Shown here: one piece after another, positions 17,935 through 27,212 of the stretch
Position numbering within the stretch: position 1 is the first letter of the stretch
Layout of the letters: the number at the start of each line of letters is the position of its first letter
From: an uncultured Clostridium sp.
GTDB lineage: Bacteria; Bacillota; Clostridia; Lachnospirales; Lachnospiraceae
Length of the DNA: 64,000 bases
NCBI GenBank assembly: GCA_934438135.1
Contig: CAKSBP010000001.1
Span: 124,001 to 188,000, forward strand
Direction of reading: 5' to 3'
The notes under the pieces: generated by a model
The model's database searches: none
The model's input: only the letters and a program-made list of their open reading frames with translations
Told to the model about the DNA's origin: nothing
Translations under genes and position numbers: made by a program

Positions 17935-20900
17935 TTACACCTCCAACATTTGACTCGCACTATCTGCTGATATCTGCTTATTTGATAATTTCTTAAACAC
18001 ATTTAATATGTCTTCCTCATTAGACAATTCTTTTTCCACATTATAGGACTGTTCCTGAACAGTATCTGCCACTGTCTTGTGTCCACTATCACTTTCATCC
18101 TCAAACATGCTTTCGTCCAGCTGTGTCTCCAGATATTCTCCTAATGTCTTAATATCTGAATAATCAAATAAACTGGTCTCTTTCAGGTTTGCATGTAATG
18201 TATCATTAATTTCACTAACCAATTTAAATCCTAGTATAGAATCTACACCAAGATCCATAAATGGAGTTTCTATATCAATGTCTTCCTCATCAATGTTCAG
18301 TGTCTTCATTACACAATTCATTAATTTTTTCTGGATTTCTTTCTTTTTATCCATATGGGATACTTGCTTTGGTGCTTCTGTTCTTCTGATTTCTGTTTCT
18401 TCTGGTAAGACTTCTTTCTCCTGGATAATGCTTTCTGATTTCTGTACCTGAATCGGAATGCTGTCTTCTACAATCGTTTCCGATTCATCACGGATTACTT
18501 CCAGCATCTCTAATATCTTTTCATTAACCGTTAAAATAACCGCCTGGCTGAATCTTCCTCCTAAAAGACGTCTCAGAATTTCCATGCCCAGTTTCACTGA
18601 AATTGGCTTTATTCCTCTTACATTCAGATAGTTTTCGAATACAGCTGGAATTCTTTTTCCTTTGGCTGTTCCCCAGAATCCCCAGTTTACAATCTTCACC
18701 TGATAAGGTGCCATCTTTTTCAAAGTCTCTACATATGCATCAACAAAGGAGCATGCAGTGGAATAATGTACTCTCTGTTTATTTCCCATATATGCCTGTG
18801 CAGAGGAGAAGTACAGCATAAATTCGATATCTTCTCCACGAAGAACATCTGCTAATGTTACAATTCCATTTACCTTGGAAGATAACGTCTCTAAATAATC
18901 TTTTTCTTCCAGTTGACGAAGGAGTGCAAAATCAAATACCATCGCAGAATGAATTACACCTGTAATCTTTCCCCATTTATTTTTTACATAGGATAATGCA
19001 TTTTTCAACTCATATGGATTGGTACAGTCTGCCTGTAAATAAATAACCTGTTCATCATATTTTCCGATTTGTTTCATTCGTAGCATAGCATCATCATTTA
19101 CCTGACTTCTTCCAATTAATGCTACTTTTGCATTGGAAGCAGCAATGGCATATCTTGCAAACTCATATCCTATGCTGCCTAACCCGCCAATGATAAAATA
19201 AACTCCGTTCTGCTTTAACGGCTGGGCAAGTTCACTTGTAAATCCTTTATTCTGTACAAGCTTCCTAACATATCGTTTTCCACTTCTAAAGCAGATATCA
19301 TCCGGCATTGCTGAAGTCTCTTCTCTTACGATAAAATCAATTACTTCATCTGTTTTTTCTCTCAAATCATCTGCTGTAACATCAAGACAGCTTGCTGTAA
19401 TGGATGGATATTCTTTTACAAGACCTCTGACAAATCCACTCATGCCGGCTGCAAACGGCTTTTCTTCTTTAAATCCTTTCATGCTCATTACATCATTTGT
19501 AACGATTTTCAATGCAATTTTGTGATTCAGAAGTTCTGCTTCTATCATATTTTTTATAATCCGGAATAAAGCAATGGTTGTTCTCTTCTGTACTTCTTCT
19601 AGTTTCTTTATATCATAAACGGAATAACTGCTGTCATCAATTCCAGATAAGAAGTAAATGCTGTCAATATCCTGGATTTCCTCTACAAAACCAGCATCAA
19701 ATACAATATGATCTATGTTTACCTCATATTCATTTTCCCCTAACTGGCCGTTCCTTTGTCCCAGTTTTAAATAGCTGGCTCTGCTGCCCCATAAACTAGA
19801 TGCTGTTTTTTCTCCAATCCATTTATTCTGTTCTGTTACTACATATAAAACATGGCTTGGCTTTTCTGCTGCATATTCCAGTTCTCTATTCTTCCACTGT
19901 GGCACATATGTAATATCTTCAATATCGTTTTCTACCAGTGCTCTGTCCTTAAACGGTGCATAATGACGTTCCCAGACGATTCTCTCAGCTTCTTTCAGTT
20001 TTTCTTCGTCTTCTGGTTCATCTGGTGTAAGCTTTATAATGTAAGAATCTTTCTTGAATGCATAAGTTGGGAGAGACATTCGATATGGAAGTTTCTGATA
20101 TAATGTATTCCAGTCTATCTGTTCTCCTTCTGTCCACATCTGTGCTATTTCTTCCAGATAAGATTCTTCCTTCTCTCTGGAGCTATTTAATGGCCTTTCA
20201 TTTACTTCATTGCTCTTAATAGATGGAAGTTTCCGGATATGTCCTTTTACAATTCTATTCTCCGAAAGTTCATCATTTATACACTTATACAATTTAAAAA
20301 GCAGTTCTTCCTTATCATGAACAACAAATGCTCTTCTTTCTTCCATTGCTTCACGTCCGGCCTGTAAAGTAAATGCAAAATCTTTTAATGAAAATTCAGA
20401 TACTTTAACAAAATCAATTAGCTTAACCAGATAATCTTTAAGCCTTCCTTCATTTTTAGCAGAAAGAACAATTAAAAATGGTCCATTTTCTTCCTCTGAA
20501 TGGGATTCTGGATATTCTTCCACAATAACATGTGCATTATTTCCTCCAGCTCCAAAAGAACTTACACCAGCTCTACGTGGATATGCCTCTCCATCTATTA
20601 CCGGCTGTTCCCAATCCATCAAATCCTGTGGTACAAAGAATGGTGTTGCATCAAAGTTAATATTGGAATTCAGTACTTCTGAATGAATCGATGGAAGTAT
20701 CTGTTTGTTTTTCATCATCAACAGTACTTTTGTCAGTCCAGCAATTCCTGCCAGTCCTTCCAAATGTCCAATATTTGCTTTTAATGAACCAATTGCACAG
20801 AACTTTTTATCCGTTGTTGTTTCCTCAAATGCCCTGGCTGCAGCATTCACTTCAATTGGATCCCCCAGCTTGGTTCCTGTTCCATGTGCCTCTAAGTAGC

Positions 20901-22512
20901 TGATGGTTCTGGAACTGATATGGCTTTTTTCAATTACTTTTTCAATAAGTCTCTTCTGTGCATTTGCATTTGGTACTGTAAATCCATTTGTTTTTCCATC
21001 CTGATTAATTCCAGTTGCTTTGATGGTTGCGTAAATATGGTCGTGATCTTTTAATGCATCACGTAACGGCTTTATAAAGACAGCTCCTACACCTTCACCT
21101 GGGACAAAACCATTAGCATCCTCACCAAACGCACTGCATCTTCCAGTAGGAGATACCATTTTCATACGGCTCATTGCCAGGAATTTTAATGGATGTAAAA
21201 ACATATTTACTCCTCCAACAATAGCAGTAGAGCATTCCCCCCTTTTAATGCTTTCACATGCAAGGTGTAATGCTGTAAGTCCTGATGAACAAGCTGTATC
21301 AACAGGCATGCATGGACCAGTAAAATTGAAGCAGTAGGAAATACGGTTTACCATAGACCAAGGACTTGCATTGGTTAATACCGGATTTCCTTTTCTTAAT
21401 TCTTCCAGTCCCCAGAAATCATAGGTCTGTGTTGTTGTCCCAATAAATACACCAACCTCCGCAGATTCTTCCTTATCTAAAAACCTTCTTAGCTGCTTTC
21501 TTGTATATCCAGCATCCTCCATAGTCTCCCATGCAACCTCTAAAACCAGTCTTTCCTGTGGATCCAGAAGTGCTGCTTCAGATGGAGAAATATTAAAAAA
21601 CAATGGGTCAAATTTATCATAGTCATCCAGAAAACTAGCCCAGACAGCATACGCTTTTCCTTCTTTTACATTTTGATAATCCGGGTCAAAGTATGGGCGG
21701 TAATCCCATCGTTCTCTTGGAATTTCTTTTATGGAATCTCTCTTTCCAGCAAGATTATCCCAAAAATCATCCATATTATCTGCATCTGGATATTTTCCTG
21801 CCAAACCAACAATAGCAATTTCATCTTCTAGGTATTCATCCTGAAAACTCTGTCTTCTGGGACTAGAAAATGGCTTTACAGTTACAGACTGTGTGGCTTT
21901 TTCAAGTGGTTGGCTGGGTTTACTGGGTGTCGCCGTATTCTGTCCCATTGGCTTTAATCTTTTCCAGCCACCAGCAGCTTTTTTAGCTGCTGGCCTGCTG
22001 GCTTCATTACTTGCAGTGCTGGTATTTTCCACTGGTTTTGTTTTCTGCCATTCACTGCTATTTTTCATTGGCTTAGGTTTCTGCCACCCACTTGTAGGTT
22101 TCATTGACTTAGGTTTCTGCCATTGTTTTTCCGGCTCTACTGCCTTTTTAACCACCTTTTCTGTTTTCTTAGGCTCCGGCTTTTTAACCACTACTTCCTC
22201 TGGCTTTTTCTCTACAACAGTCTCTGTTTTCTTCGTGATATGAAGAGCTTCTCTTAATGGCTCTTCATAATTTTCACAAAGGTATTCTGTTAATTCTTTA
22301 ATGTTCTTATATTCAAATAAGAGTGTTTTGGATAAATCGGGTACTAACTCTGCCAATTGATCATTAAATTCAGATACCATAATGGAATCCATACCGTACT
22401 CTTCAAGATCCACATTCTCTTCAATTTTTTCTTCTGGCATAACAAATAGCTCTGAAGAAATCTTTTTAATCCGTTTTAATACTATATCGTATATTTCATT
22501 TTTAGATTTCAT
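17935..22512 (-). CDS. Trans-AT PKS: ACP-KS11-KR-ACP
   Basis: The start is the ATG at 22512, with AGGAGG 6-7 nt upstream; an upstream TTG at 22530 is rejected. The protein has 1525 residues. An N-terminal ACP (E-Y-G-M-D-S-I, Ser43) takes the chain from KS10/DH of the preceding subunit. A long Pro/Lys/Trp-rich linker (about 95-230) leads to KS11, which has D-T-A-C-S-S-G (Cys about 406), E-A-H-G-T-G-T and N-I-G-H. After the KS linker comes a KR (about 850-1340) with G-G-L-G-S-I-G; its active-site Tyr segment reads H-Y-S-T-A-C-S-F, so Cys replaces the usual Asn. The final ACP carries L-G-V-D-S-I (about 1424). The last 30 residues are a docking domain. The gap to the next gene is 3 nt. Confidence 0.9.
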   Translation of the reverse strand: MKSKNEIYDIVLKRIKKISSELFVMPEEKIEENVDLEEYGMDSIMVSEFNDQLAELVPDLSKTLLFEYKNIKELTEYLCENYEEPLREALHITKKTETVVEKKPEEVVVKKPEPKKTEKVVKKAVEPEKQWQKPKSMKPTSGWQKPKPMKNSSEWQKTKPVENTSTASNEASRPAAKKAAGGWKRLKPMGQNTATPSKPSQPLEKATQSVTVKPFSSPRRQSFQDEYLEDEIAIVGLAGKYPDADNMDDFWDNLAGKRDSIKEIPRERWDYRPYFDPDYQNVKEGKAYAVWASFLDDYDKFDPLFFNISPSEAALLDPQERLVLEVAWETMEDAGYTRKQLRRFLDKEESAEVGVFIGTTTQTYDFWGLEELRKGNPVLTNASPWSMVNRISYCFNFTGPCMPVDTACSSGLTALHLACESIKRGECSTAIVGGVNMFLHPLKFLAMSRMKMVSPTGRCSAFGEDANGFVPGEGVGAVFIKPLRDALKDHDHIYATIKATGINQDGKTNGFTVPNANAQKRLIEKVIEKSHISSRTISYLEAHGTGTKLGDPIEVNAAARAFEETTTDKKFCAIGSLKANIGHLEGLAGIAGLTKVLLMMKNKQILPSIHSEVLNSNINFDATPFFVPQDLMDWEQPVIDGEAYPRRAGVSSFGAGGNNAHVIVEEYPESHSEEENGPFLIVLSAKNEGRLKDYLVKLIDFVKVSEFSLKDFAFTLQAGREAMEERRAFVVHDKEELLFKLYKCINDELSENRIVKGHIRKLPSIKSNEVNERPLNSSREKEESYLEEIAQMWTEGEQIDWNTLYQKLPYRMSLPTYAFKKDSYIIKLTPDEPEDEEKLKEAERIVWERHYAPFKDRALVENDIEDITYVPQWKNRELEYAAEKPSHVLYVVTEQNKWIGEKTASSLWGSRASYLKLGQRNGQLGENEYEVNIDHIVFDAGFVEEIQDIDSIYFLSGIDDSSYSVYDIKKLEEVQKRTTIALFRIIKNMIEAELLNHKIALKIVTNDVMSMKGFKEEKPFAAGMSGFVRGLVKEYPSITASCLDVTADDLREKTDEVIDFIVREETSAMPDDICFRSGKRYVRKLVQNKGFTSELAQPLKQNGVYFIIGGLGSIGYEFARYAIAASNAKVALIGRSQVNDDAMLRMKQIGKYDEQVIYLQADCTNPYELKNALSYVKNKWGKITGVIHSAMVFDFALLRQLEEKDYLETLSSKVNGIVTLADVLRGEDIEFMLYFSSAQAYMGNKQRVHYSTACSFVDAYVETLKKMAPYQVKIVNWGFWGTAKGKRIPAVFENYLNVRGIKPISVKLGMEILRRLLGGRFSQAVILTVNEKILEMLEVIRDESETIVEDSIPIQVQKSESIIQEKEVLPEETEIRRTEAPKQVSHMDKKKEIQKKLMNCVMKTLNIDEEDIDIETPFMDLGVDSILGFKLVSEINDTLHANLKETSLFDYSDIKTLGEYLETQLDESMFEDESDSGHKTVADTVQEQSYNVEKELSNEEDILNVFKKLSNKQISADSASQMLEV
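21933..22130 (-). repeat. Degenerate Trp-Lys-Pro linker repeats between ACP and KS11
   Basis: The linker contains four imperfect copies of a W-Q-K-x-K-P-M type motif spaced about 12 residues in the first three, followed by an Ala-rich stretch. This reflects in-frame duplication in a low-complexity interdomain linker. Confidence 0.6.
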
Positions 22513-22522
22513 ATAATTCCTC

Positions 22523-25500
22523 CTATTCAAAGCTTATGTTCTCTGATGTATTATCTTCTGAACATCTTTGTAACATAATATGATCCAATGTCAGAATACA
22601 CTCTTCTGCGTCATTCCATATGCATGCAGACAATACTATTTCACCATCTGTATCTTCCAGCTTTCTAATATAGACATAGCATTCTTTTGTAATATCTCCA
22701 ATAATCGACATGTTGTCTATTCCACAAACAGAATAAACTCCGTTTTCTGAAACAAACAGATTGCCCAGAAGCAGTACCATATCTAATAACTGGCTTCCAA
22801 ATGTTTTGGCTTCTGTTCCATTGAGACTTACCTCTGCTAACATTTCATCTTCTGTTTCTCCAAATTCCAATAAAGCATCCTGTAGTTTATTGGCATCTAA
22901 TCCTGATTCTTTTAATCTTTCAAAGACGCTCTGAATATCATCTTGTACTGGAATTGACTGCATTGCAGTTTCAACATCCATCGGTTCCGTCATTTCCTGT
23001 GCTTCATAATTTACAACAGATTGAATTAGAATCTCTTCATTCTGATCAACTGTCTCACAGCTGACTGCACTTTCACTTAATGGATAAATACGGGTTTCCA
23101 GATGAAGTTTATCCTGATTCAGGATTTCAGGATTTCCCATTGCTACCTGCTCCAGGCTGACACATTTCTTTTTACCTGCAATCTTAGCAGATTCATATAC
23201 CATCTGAAGTAAAGCAAATGGTGAGAATACTTGTGTATTGTCCCATTTAAAGCTTTTGTTTTCTTCTGTTTTCATATCAAAATCAGATGCGAAACAAATT
23301 CCATTCAAATCCGATACATTTTCATGTACAAGTGGATGCAGTCTGCTTATTGACTCGGAAGCTGCTTCTTCTGCAAATTCCTGTGGCAGCCAGTATCTTT
23401 CCTGTAAGAATGGATATGTTGGAAGGGAAATCTTATGATGTTCAATTCCCTTATACAGCTTCTCAAAATCAATCTGGTAACCACGAACCCAAAGTTTTGC
23501 CAATTTATCGGTCTTATTATATTTAATAACGGCATCAATATAATTTTTACCTTCTGAACCGTCTAATAAGAAACTATCCTTATTTTCAATAGATGGTGAA
23601 TCATAGTAATAAATTTGATCACTCTCACTTACATCCTCACAGAACTGCTGCAGTTTTTCAATTAAATCTGTCTTTGATTTTACAAGAAATGCAACTCTGG
23701 TCTTCATAACCTCACGGCCAATCTGAAGAGTATAAGCAATATCCGTAAGTCTTACATTCTTATCTTTTTCTGCTTTTTTCATATAATTGAGCAGTCTATT
23801 TGCATAAACAACCAGACGTTCTTCTGTCTTTGCAGATAATGGAATAAAGCATTTTCTGTCTTTTTCCTCATGAAATTCAGTCTGGTACTCTTCTACAATA
23901 AGATGTCCATTTGTACCACCTGCTCCAAATGAGCTGACCCCTGCACATCTTGGCAGTTCTTTCTTTTTACCATCTTCAATAACCGTCTGTGCTTCCCATG
24001 GTTCTAAGTTCTGTTCAACACGGAAAATAGTTTTATCAAATGCAATTTTCTTATTTAATACACTGGAGTGAATGGATGGTACCAGCATCTTATGTTTTAA
24101 CTGTAATAAAACTTTAGTAAGACTGGCAACACCGGCAGCTGCCTCTGAATGTCCAATATTGGCTTTTACTGCACCAATTACACATTCGCGGTCTGAATTT
24201 TCCTTCTTCTTTCCATCCATTGCATTTACAAGTCCTGTAATTTCAATTGGATCTCCTAACTCTGTTCCTGTTCCATGTGTTTCTACATATGTAATTCGAT
24301 TTACATCAATACCACTGTCTTTAATAGCTGCCTTAATTACTTCTGCCTGTGCATTTGGATTTGGAACTGTATAACCACTTGTCTTGCCACCATGATTCAT
24401 GGCATGTCCTTTAATTACACCATAAATATTATCTCTATCTTCAATTGCTTTTTTCAAAGGCTTCAGAATAATTACTCCTGCACCTTCTGCTGGTACGTAT
24501 CCATCTCCGCCTTCACCAAAAGCACGGCATTTTCCTTCACTGGATAAAAATCTTCCCTGTCCTAAATATAAATATTTATCTGGATGAAGCATGGTCATAA
24601 CACCACCAGCAATTGCTACATCACTCTCTCCTTTTTCAATGCTGTCACATGCAAGATTGATTGCTGTCATAGAGGAGGAACACATAGTATCAAGTGCAAT
24701 ACTTGGACCTGTAAAATTAAAATGATAGGATACTCTGTTTGCAACAGATGCTAAAACACTCATATGTGCCAGTTTTGTTCCTTTTACTGCTGCTGGTATC
24801 ATCTGATACTGTCCATTCATAACACCTGCAAATACACCGACTTTCTGGTCACTTAAACTTTCTTTGTAATAACCTGCATCTTCTAATGCACTCCAGGTTA
24901 CTTCCAGGAAAATTCGTTCCTGTGGATCCATCAATGTAGCATCTCGTGGAGAAATATTAAAGAATAATGGGTCAAACTCATCTACATTGGATAAAAATCC
25001 TCCCCACATACTGTTTGATTTTCCTACTCTTCCTTTTACTTCATCAAAGTACAAAGAAGCATCCCATCTTGACTTTGGAATTTTTTCAATACAATCTACA
25101 CCATTCATCAGGTTATCCCAGAACTCTTCCATATTATCTGCTTTTGGATATCTTCCTGCAACACCAATTACTGCAATGCCTTCTTCTGCAGCATTCCTTT
25201 TCTTAAATCCACAGGCTTGTGTTTCTGGCTCTTCTTCCTGAATTTCTTCTGTTTCTTCTATTTCGTCTACTTCCTCTGTTTCCTCGATTTCTTCGATTTC
25301 CTCTGTTTCGTCTGTTTCCTCTTCTTCATCCATATGATATAACTCAAGCAGCTGTTCGTAATGATTATCTATAAAATACTGAGATAAATCATTAATACAC
25401 TGGTACTCAAAAATAAGTGTTTTGGATAATTCTCCGAAATGCTCTTCTAATATATCATTTATTTTCATAGCTGTAATAGAATCCATTCCATACATGCCAA

Positions 25501-27211
25501 ACGATTCATTCACGCCAATATCTGAATAAGATATGCTGGTAACTTCATGAATAACTTGTTTTAAATAATTATTTACTTTTTGTTTTAATTCTTTTTCATC
25601 CATACTATGTTTCTTTCCCACCTTATCAATCTGTTTTTTTTCTGCTTTATTAACTGGTTTCTTTTCTGCCTTTAGTACTGGCTTTGCTTCTGCTTTCTTA
25701 CTCATCTGTTTTTTAGATGCAGCTTCGTCTTTCTTAACTCCTGCTTTCTCTAAAATAAGCTCTTTCTCTCCATCAAATACAAACATCTGTCTACACTCTG
25801 ATTGTAATAATGTTTCAAATGCCTTTATTCCATTCTCATCACTAATAAGATATAATCCAAATTTCTTTTTCATCATGTCACGTATTGCATCTGCAACCAT
25901 CATTCCTCCATTTTGCCATAGAGGCCATCCGATTGCTACAACCATTCCATCTCTGTTTTCAGATTCATGATAGTAAGCCAGTGAATTTTCAAATGCGTTG
26001 CCATATGCATAATCACTCTGTCCAACATTTCCAAGAGCCGCTGTAATAGAAGAAAATAATACGAGCAGTCCCGCTCCAAATTTATTCATAGCATGGTAAA
26101 GAGCCATAGAGCCCTCTACCTTTACACGAATAACCTTTAAAAATTCTTCCACTGTTTTGCTGGCAATCATTTTATCCTGAATAATACCTGCACAATGAAT
26201 AATACCATCTATTTTCCGCCCTTCTTTTTCTGCTGACTGGAATAATTTATATACTTCTTCTTCATTGCAGACATCAACACTCTTATATTCTATGGAACAG
26301 CCTTCTTTTTGAATGGATTCAATTTTCTTTCTTCCTTCATCATTAAGCTCAGAACGGCCTAACAGGATTAAGTCTGCCTGATAATTTGATACTAAATAAC
26401 TGGCAAATTTAACTCCAAGTCCTCCAAGTCCTCCTGTAATGATATAGCATCCCTTTTTCTTAATTGGCATCTGATTGACAGTTTCTGATAAATCAGCTTC
26501 TTCTAATTCATGTGCCCGTCTCTCACTTCCATCGTAGCGGATATAAATTTTTTGTCTATCTACATCCTGAATTTCTTTAATTATCAGGTCTGCAAGCTGG
26601 CTGTCATTACTTTTTCTCCCCAAATTAAGAATTCGGCACCATAACTTAGGATTTTCCATATGTACGGTCTTCATCAGACTTTCGAGTGCTTCAAAATAAA
26701 GTAATTCTTCTCCCTTAAGATTGTCTGCTGCTGCCATAAAATGTACTGGCACTTTAAAATGTTTCTTAATTAATGCACGGATTAACTGATAAACAATACC
26801 AGCTTCATCCATCGTTCCATTTTTCCAACAGTATAATATATCATAACTGCTGTATTCTTTTAAAACAGCTTCCAAATCCTCTAAGTTATGAAAATCAGCC
26901 TTGTGCTGTGCATCTTTGCAGTCAGACTGCTTTCCAGCAATCTTAACAAGTTTCTGATAAGATGTCTGTACCATATCCATATCTGGTATAAACGTTCCAT
27001 CCTGATCAAACATTAATAATACTTTTCCAGAACTGTCACTGTTTTTAGATGACAAGTCTACACTCTTCCAGACGTCTTTTACATAGAAAAGACTGTCTGG
27101 CTGGGTTTCCTTGTTTTTCTTCAGGTCTTTTAAAAGTTTTAAACCTTCCGCGGATGATAAACTGTGATTTGCTATTTTTTTGAGTATTTCACTTCTACTT
27201 AATTTATCCAT
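22523..27211 (-). CDS. Trans-AT PKS: KR-ACP-KS10-degenerate DH
   Basis: This 1562-residue subunit begins with a docking helix (4-30). Its KR (about 40-490: G-C-Y-I-I-T-G-G-L-G-G-L-G, Y-A-Y-G-N, I-Q-D B-type motif) serves KS9 of the previous subunit. The ACP has Y-G-M-D-S-I (about 575), followed by a Glu-rich linker. KS10 (about 680-1110) has D-T-M-C-S-S-S (Cys about 842), V-E-T-H-G-T-G-T and N-I-G-H. The C-terminal region (about 1285-1550) aligns by position with a DH double hot-dog, but the first motif reads K-W-D-N-T-Q-V-F-S-P-F with no His, so catalysis is unlikely. The protein ends there and the ACP is on the next subunit. It starts one base after the upstream stop, with GGAGGT inside the upstream gene. 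Confidence 0.88.
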   Translation of the reverse strand: MDKLSRSEILKKIANHSLSSAEGLKLLKDLKKNKETQPDSLFYVKDVWKSVDLSSKNSDSSGKVLLMFDQDGTFIPDMDMVQTSYQKLVKIAGKQSDCKDAQHKADFHNLEDLEAVLKEYSSYDILYCWKNGTMDEAGIVYQLIRALIKKHFKVPVHFMAAADNLKGEELLYFEALESLMKTVHMENPKLWCRILNLGRKSNDSQLADLIIKEIQDVDRQKIYIRYDGSERRAHELEEADLSETVNQMPIKKKGCYIITGGLGGLGVKFASYLVSNYQADLILLGRSELNDEGRKKIESIQKEGCSIEYKSVDVCNEEEVYKLFQSAEKEGRKIDGIIHCAGIIQDKMIASKTVEEFLKVIRVKVEGSMALYHAMNKFGAGLLVLFSSITAALGNVGQSDYAYGNAFENSLAYYHESENRDGMVVAIGWPLWQNGGMMVADAIRDMMKKKFGLYLISDENGIKAFETLLQSECRQMFVFDGEKELILEKAGVKKDEAASKKQMSKKAEAKPVLKAEKKPVNKAEKKQIDKVGKKHSMDEKELKQKVNNYLKQVIHEVTSISYSDIGVNESFGMYGMDSITAMKINDILEEHFGELSKTLIFEYQCINDLSQYFIDNHYEQLLELYHMDEEEETDETEEIEEIEETEEVDEIEETEEIQEEEPETQACGFKKRNAAEEGIAVIGVAGRYPKADNMEEFWDNLMNGVDCIEKIPKSRWDASLYFDEVKGRVGKSNSMWGGFLSNVDEFDPLFFNISPRDATLMDPQERIFLEVTWSALEDAGYYKESLSDQKVGVFAGVMNGQYQMIPAAVKGTKLAHMSVLASVANRVSYHFNFTGPSIALDTMCSSSMTAINLACDSIEKGESDVAIAGGVMTMLHPDKYLYLGQGRFLSSEGKCRAFGEGGDGYVPAEGAGVIILKPLKKAIEDRDNIYGVIKGHAMNHGGKTSGYTVPNPNAQAEVIKAAIKDSGIDVNRITYVETHGTGTELGDPIEITGLVNAMDGKKKENSDRECVIGAVKANIGHSEAAAGVASLTKVLLQLKHKMLVPSIHSSVLNKKIAFDKTIFRVEQNLEPWEAQTVIEDGKKKELPRCAGVSSFGAGGTNGHLIVEEYQTEFHEEKDRKCFIPLSAKTEERLVVYANRLLNYMKKAEKDKNVRLTDIAYTLQIGREVMKTRVAFLVKSKTDLIEKLQQFCEDVSESDQIYYYDSPSIENKDSFLLDGSEGKNYIDAVIKYNKTDKLAKLWVRGYQIDFEKLYKGIEHHKISLPTYPFLQERYWLPQEFAEEAASESISRLHPLVHENVSDLNGICFASDFDMKTEENKSFKWDNTQVFSPFALLQMVYESAKIAGKKKCVSLEQVAMGNPEILNQDKLHLETRIYPLSESAVSCETVDQNEEILIQSVVNYEAQEMTEPMDVETAMQSIPVQDDIQSVFERLKESGLDANKLQDALLEFGETEDEMLAEVSLNGTEAKTFGSQLLDMVLLLGNLFVSENGVYSVCGIDNMSIIGDITKECYVYIRKLEDTDGEIVLSACIWNDAEECILTLDHIMLQRCSEDNTSENISFE
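25230..25340 (-). repeat. Acidic Glu/Thr/Ile linker repeat between ACP and KS10
   Basis: The linker is built from repeated E-E-T-E-E-I-like units, encoded by degenerate TTC/TCT-rich repeats on the plus strand. It is a low-complexity, strongly acidic interdomain tether. Confidence 0.7.
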
Positions 27212-27212
27212 G

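Noticed and set aside
17935..22530. TTG start at 22530 for the ACP-KS11 subunit (and similar upstream non-ATG starts at 5700 and 7457)
   Set aside because: In each case a better ribosome site directly precedes the inner start codon chosen.
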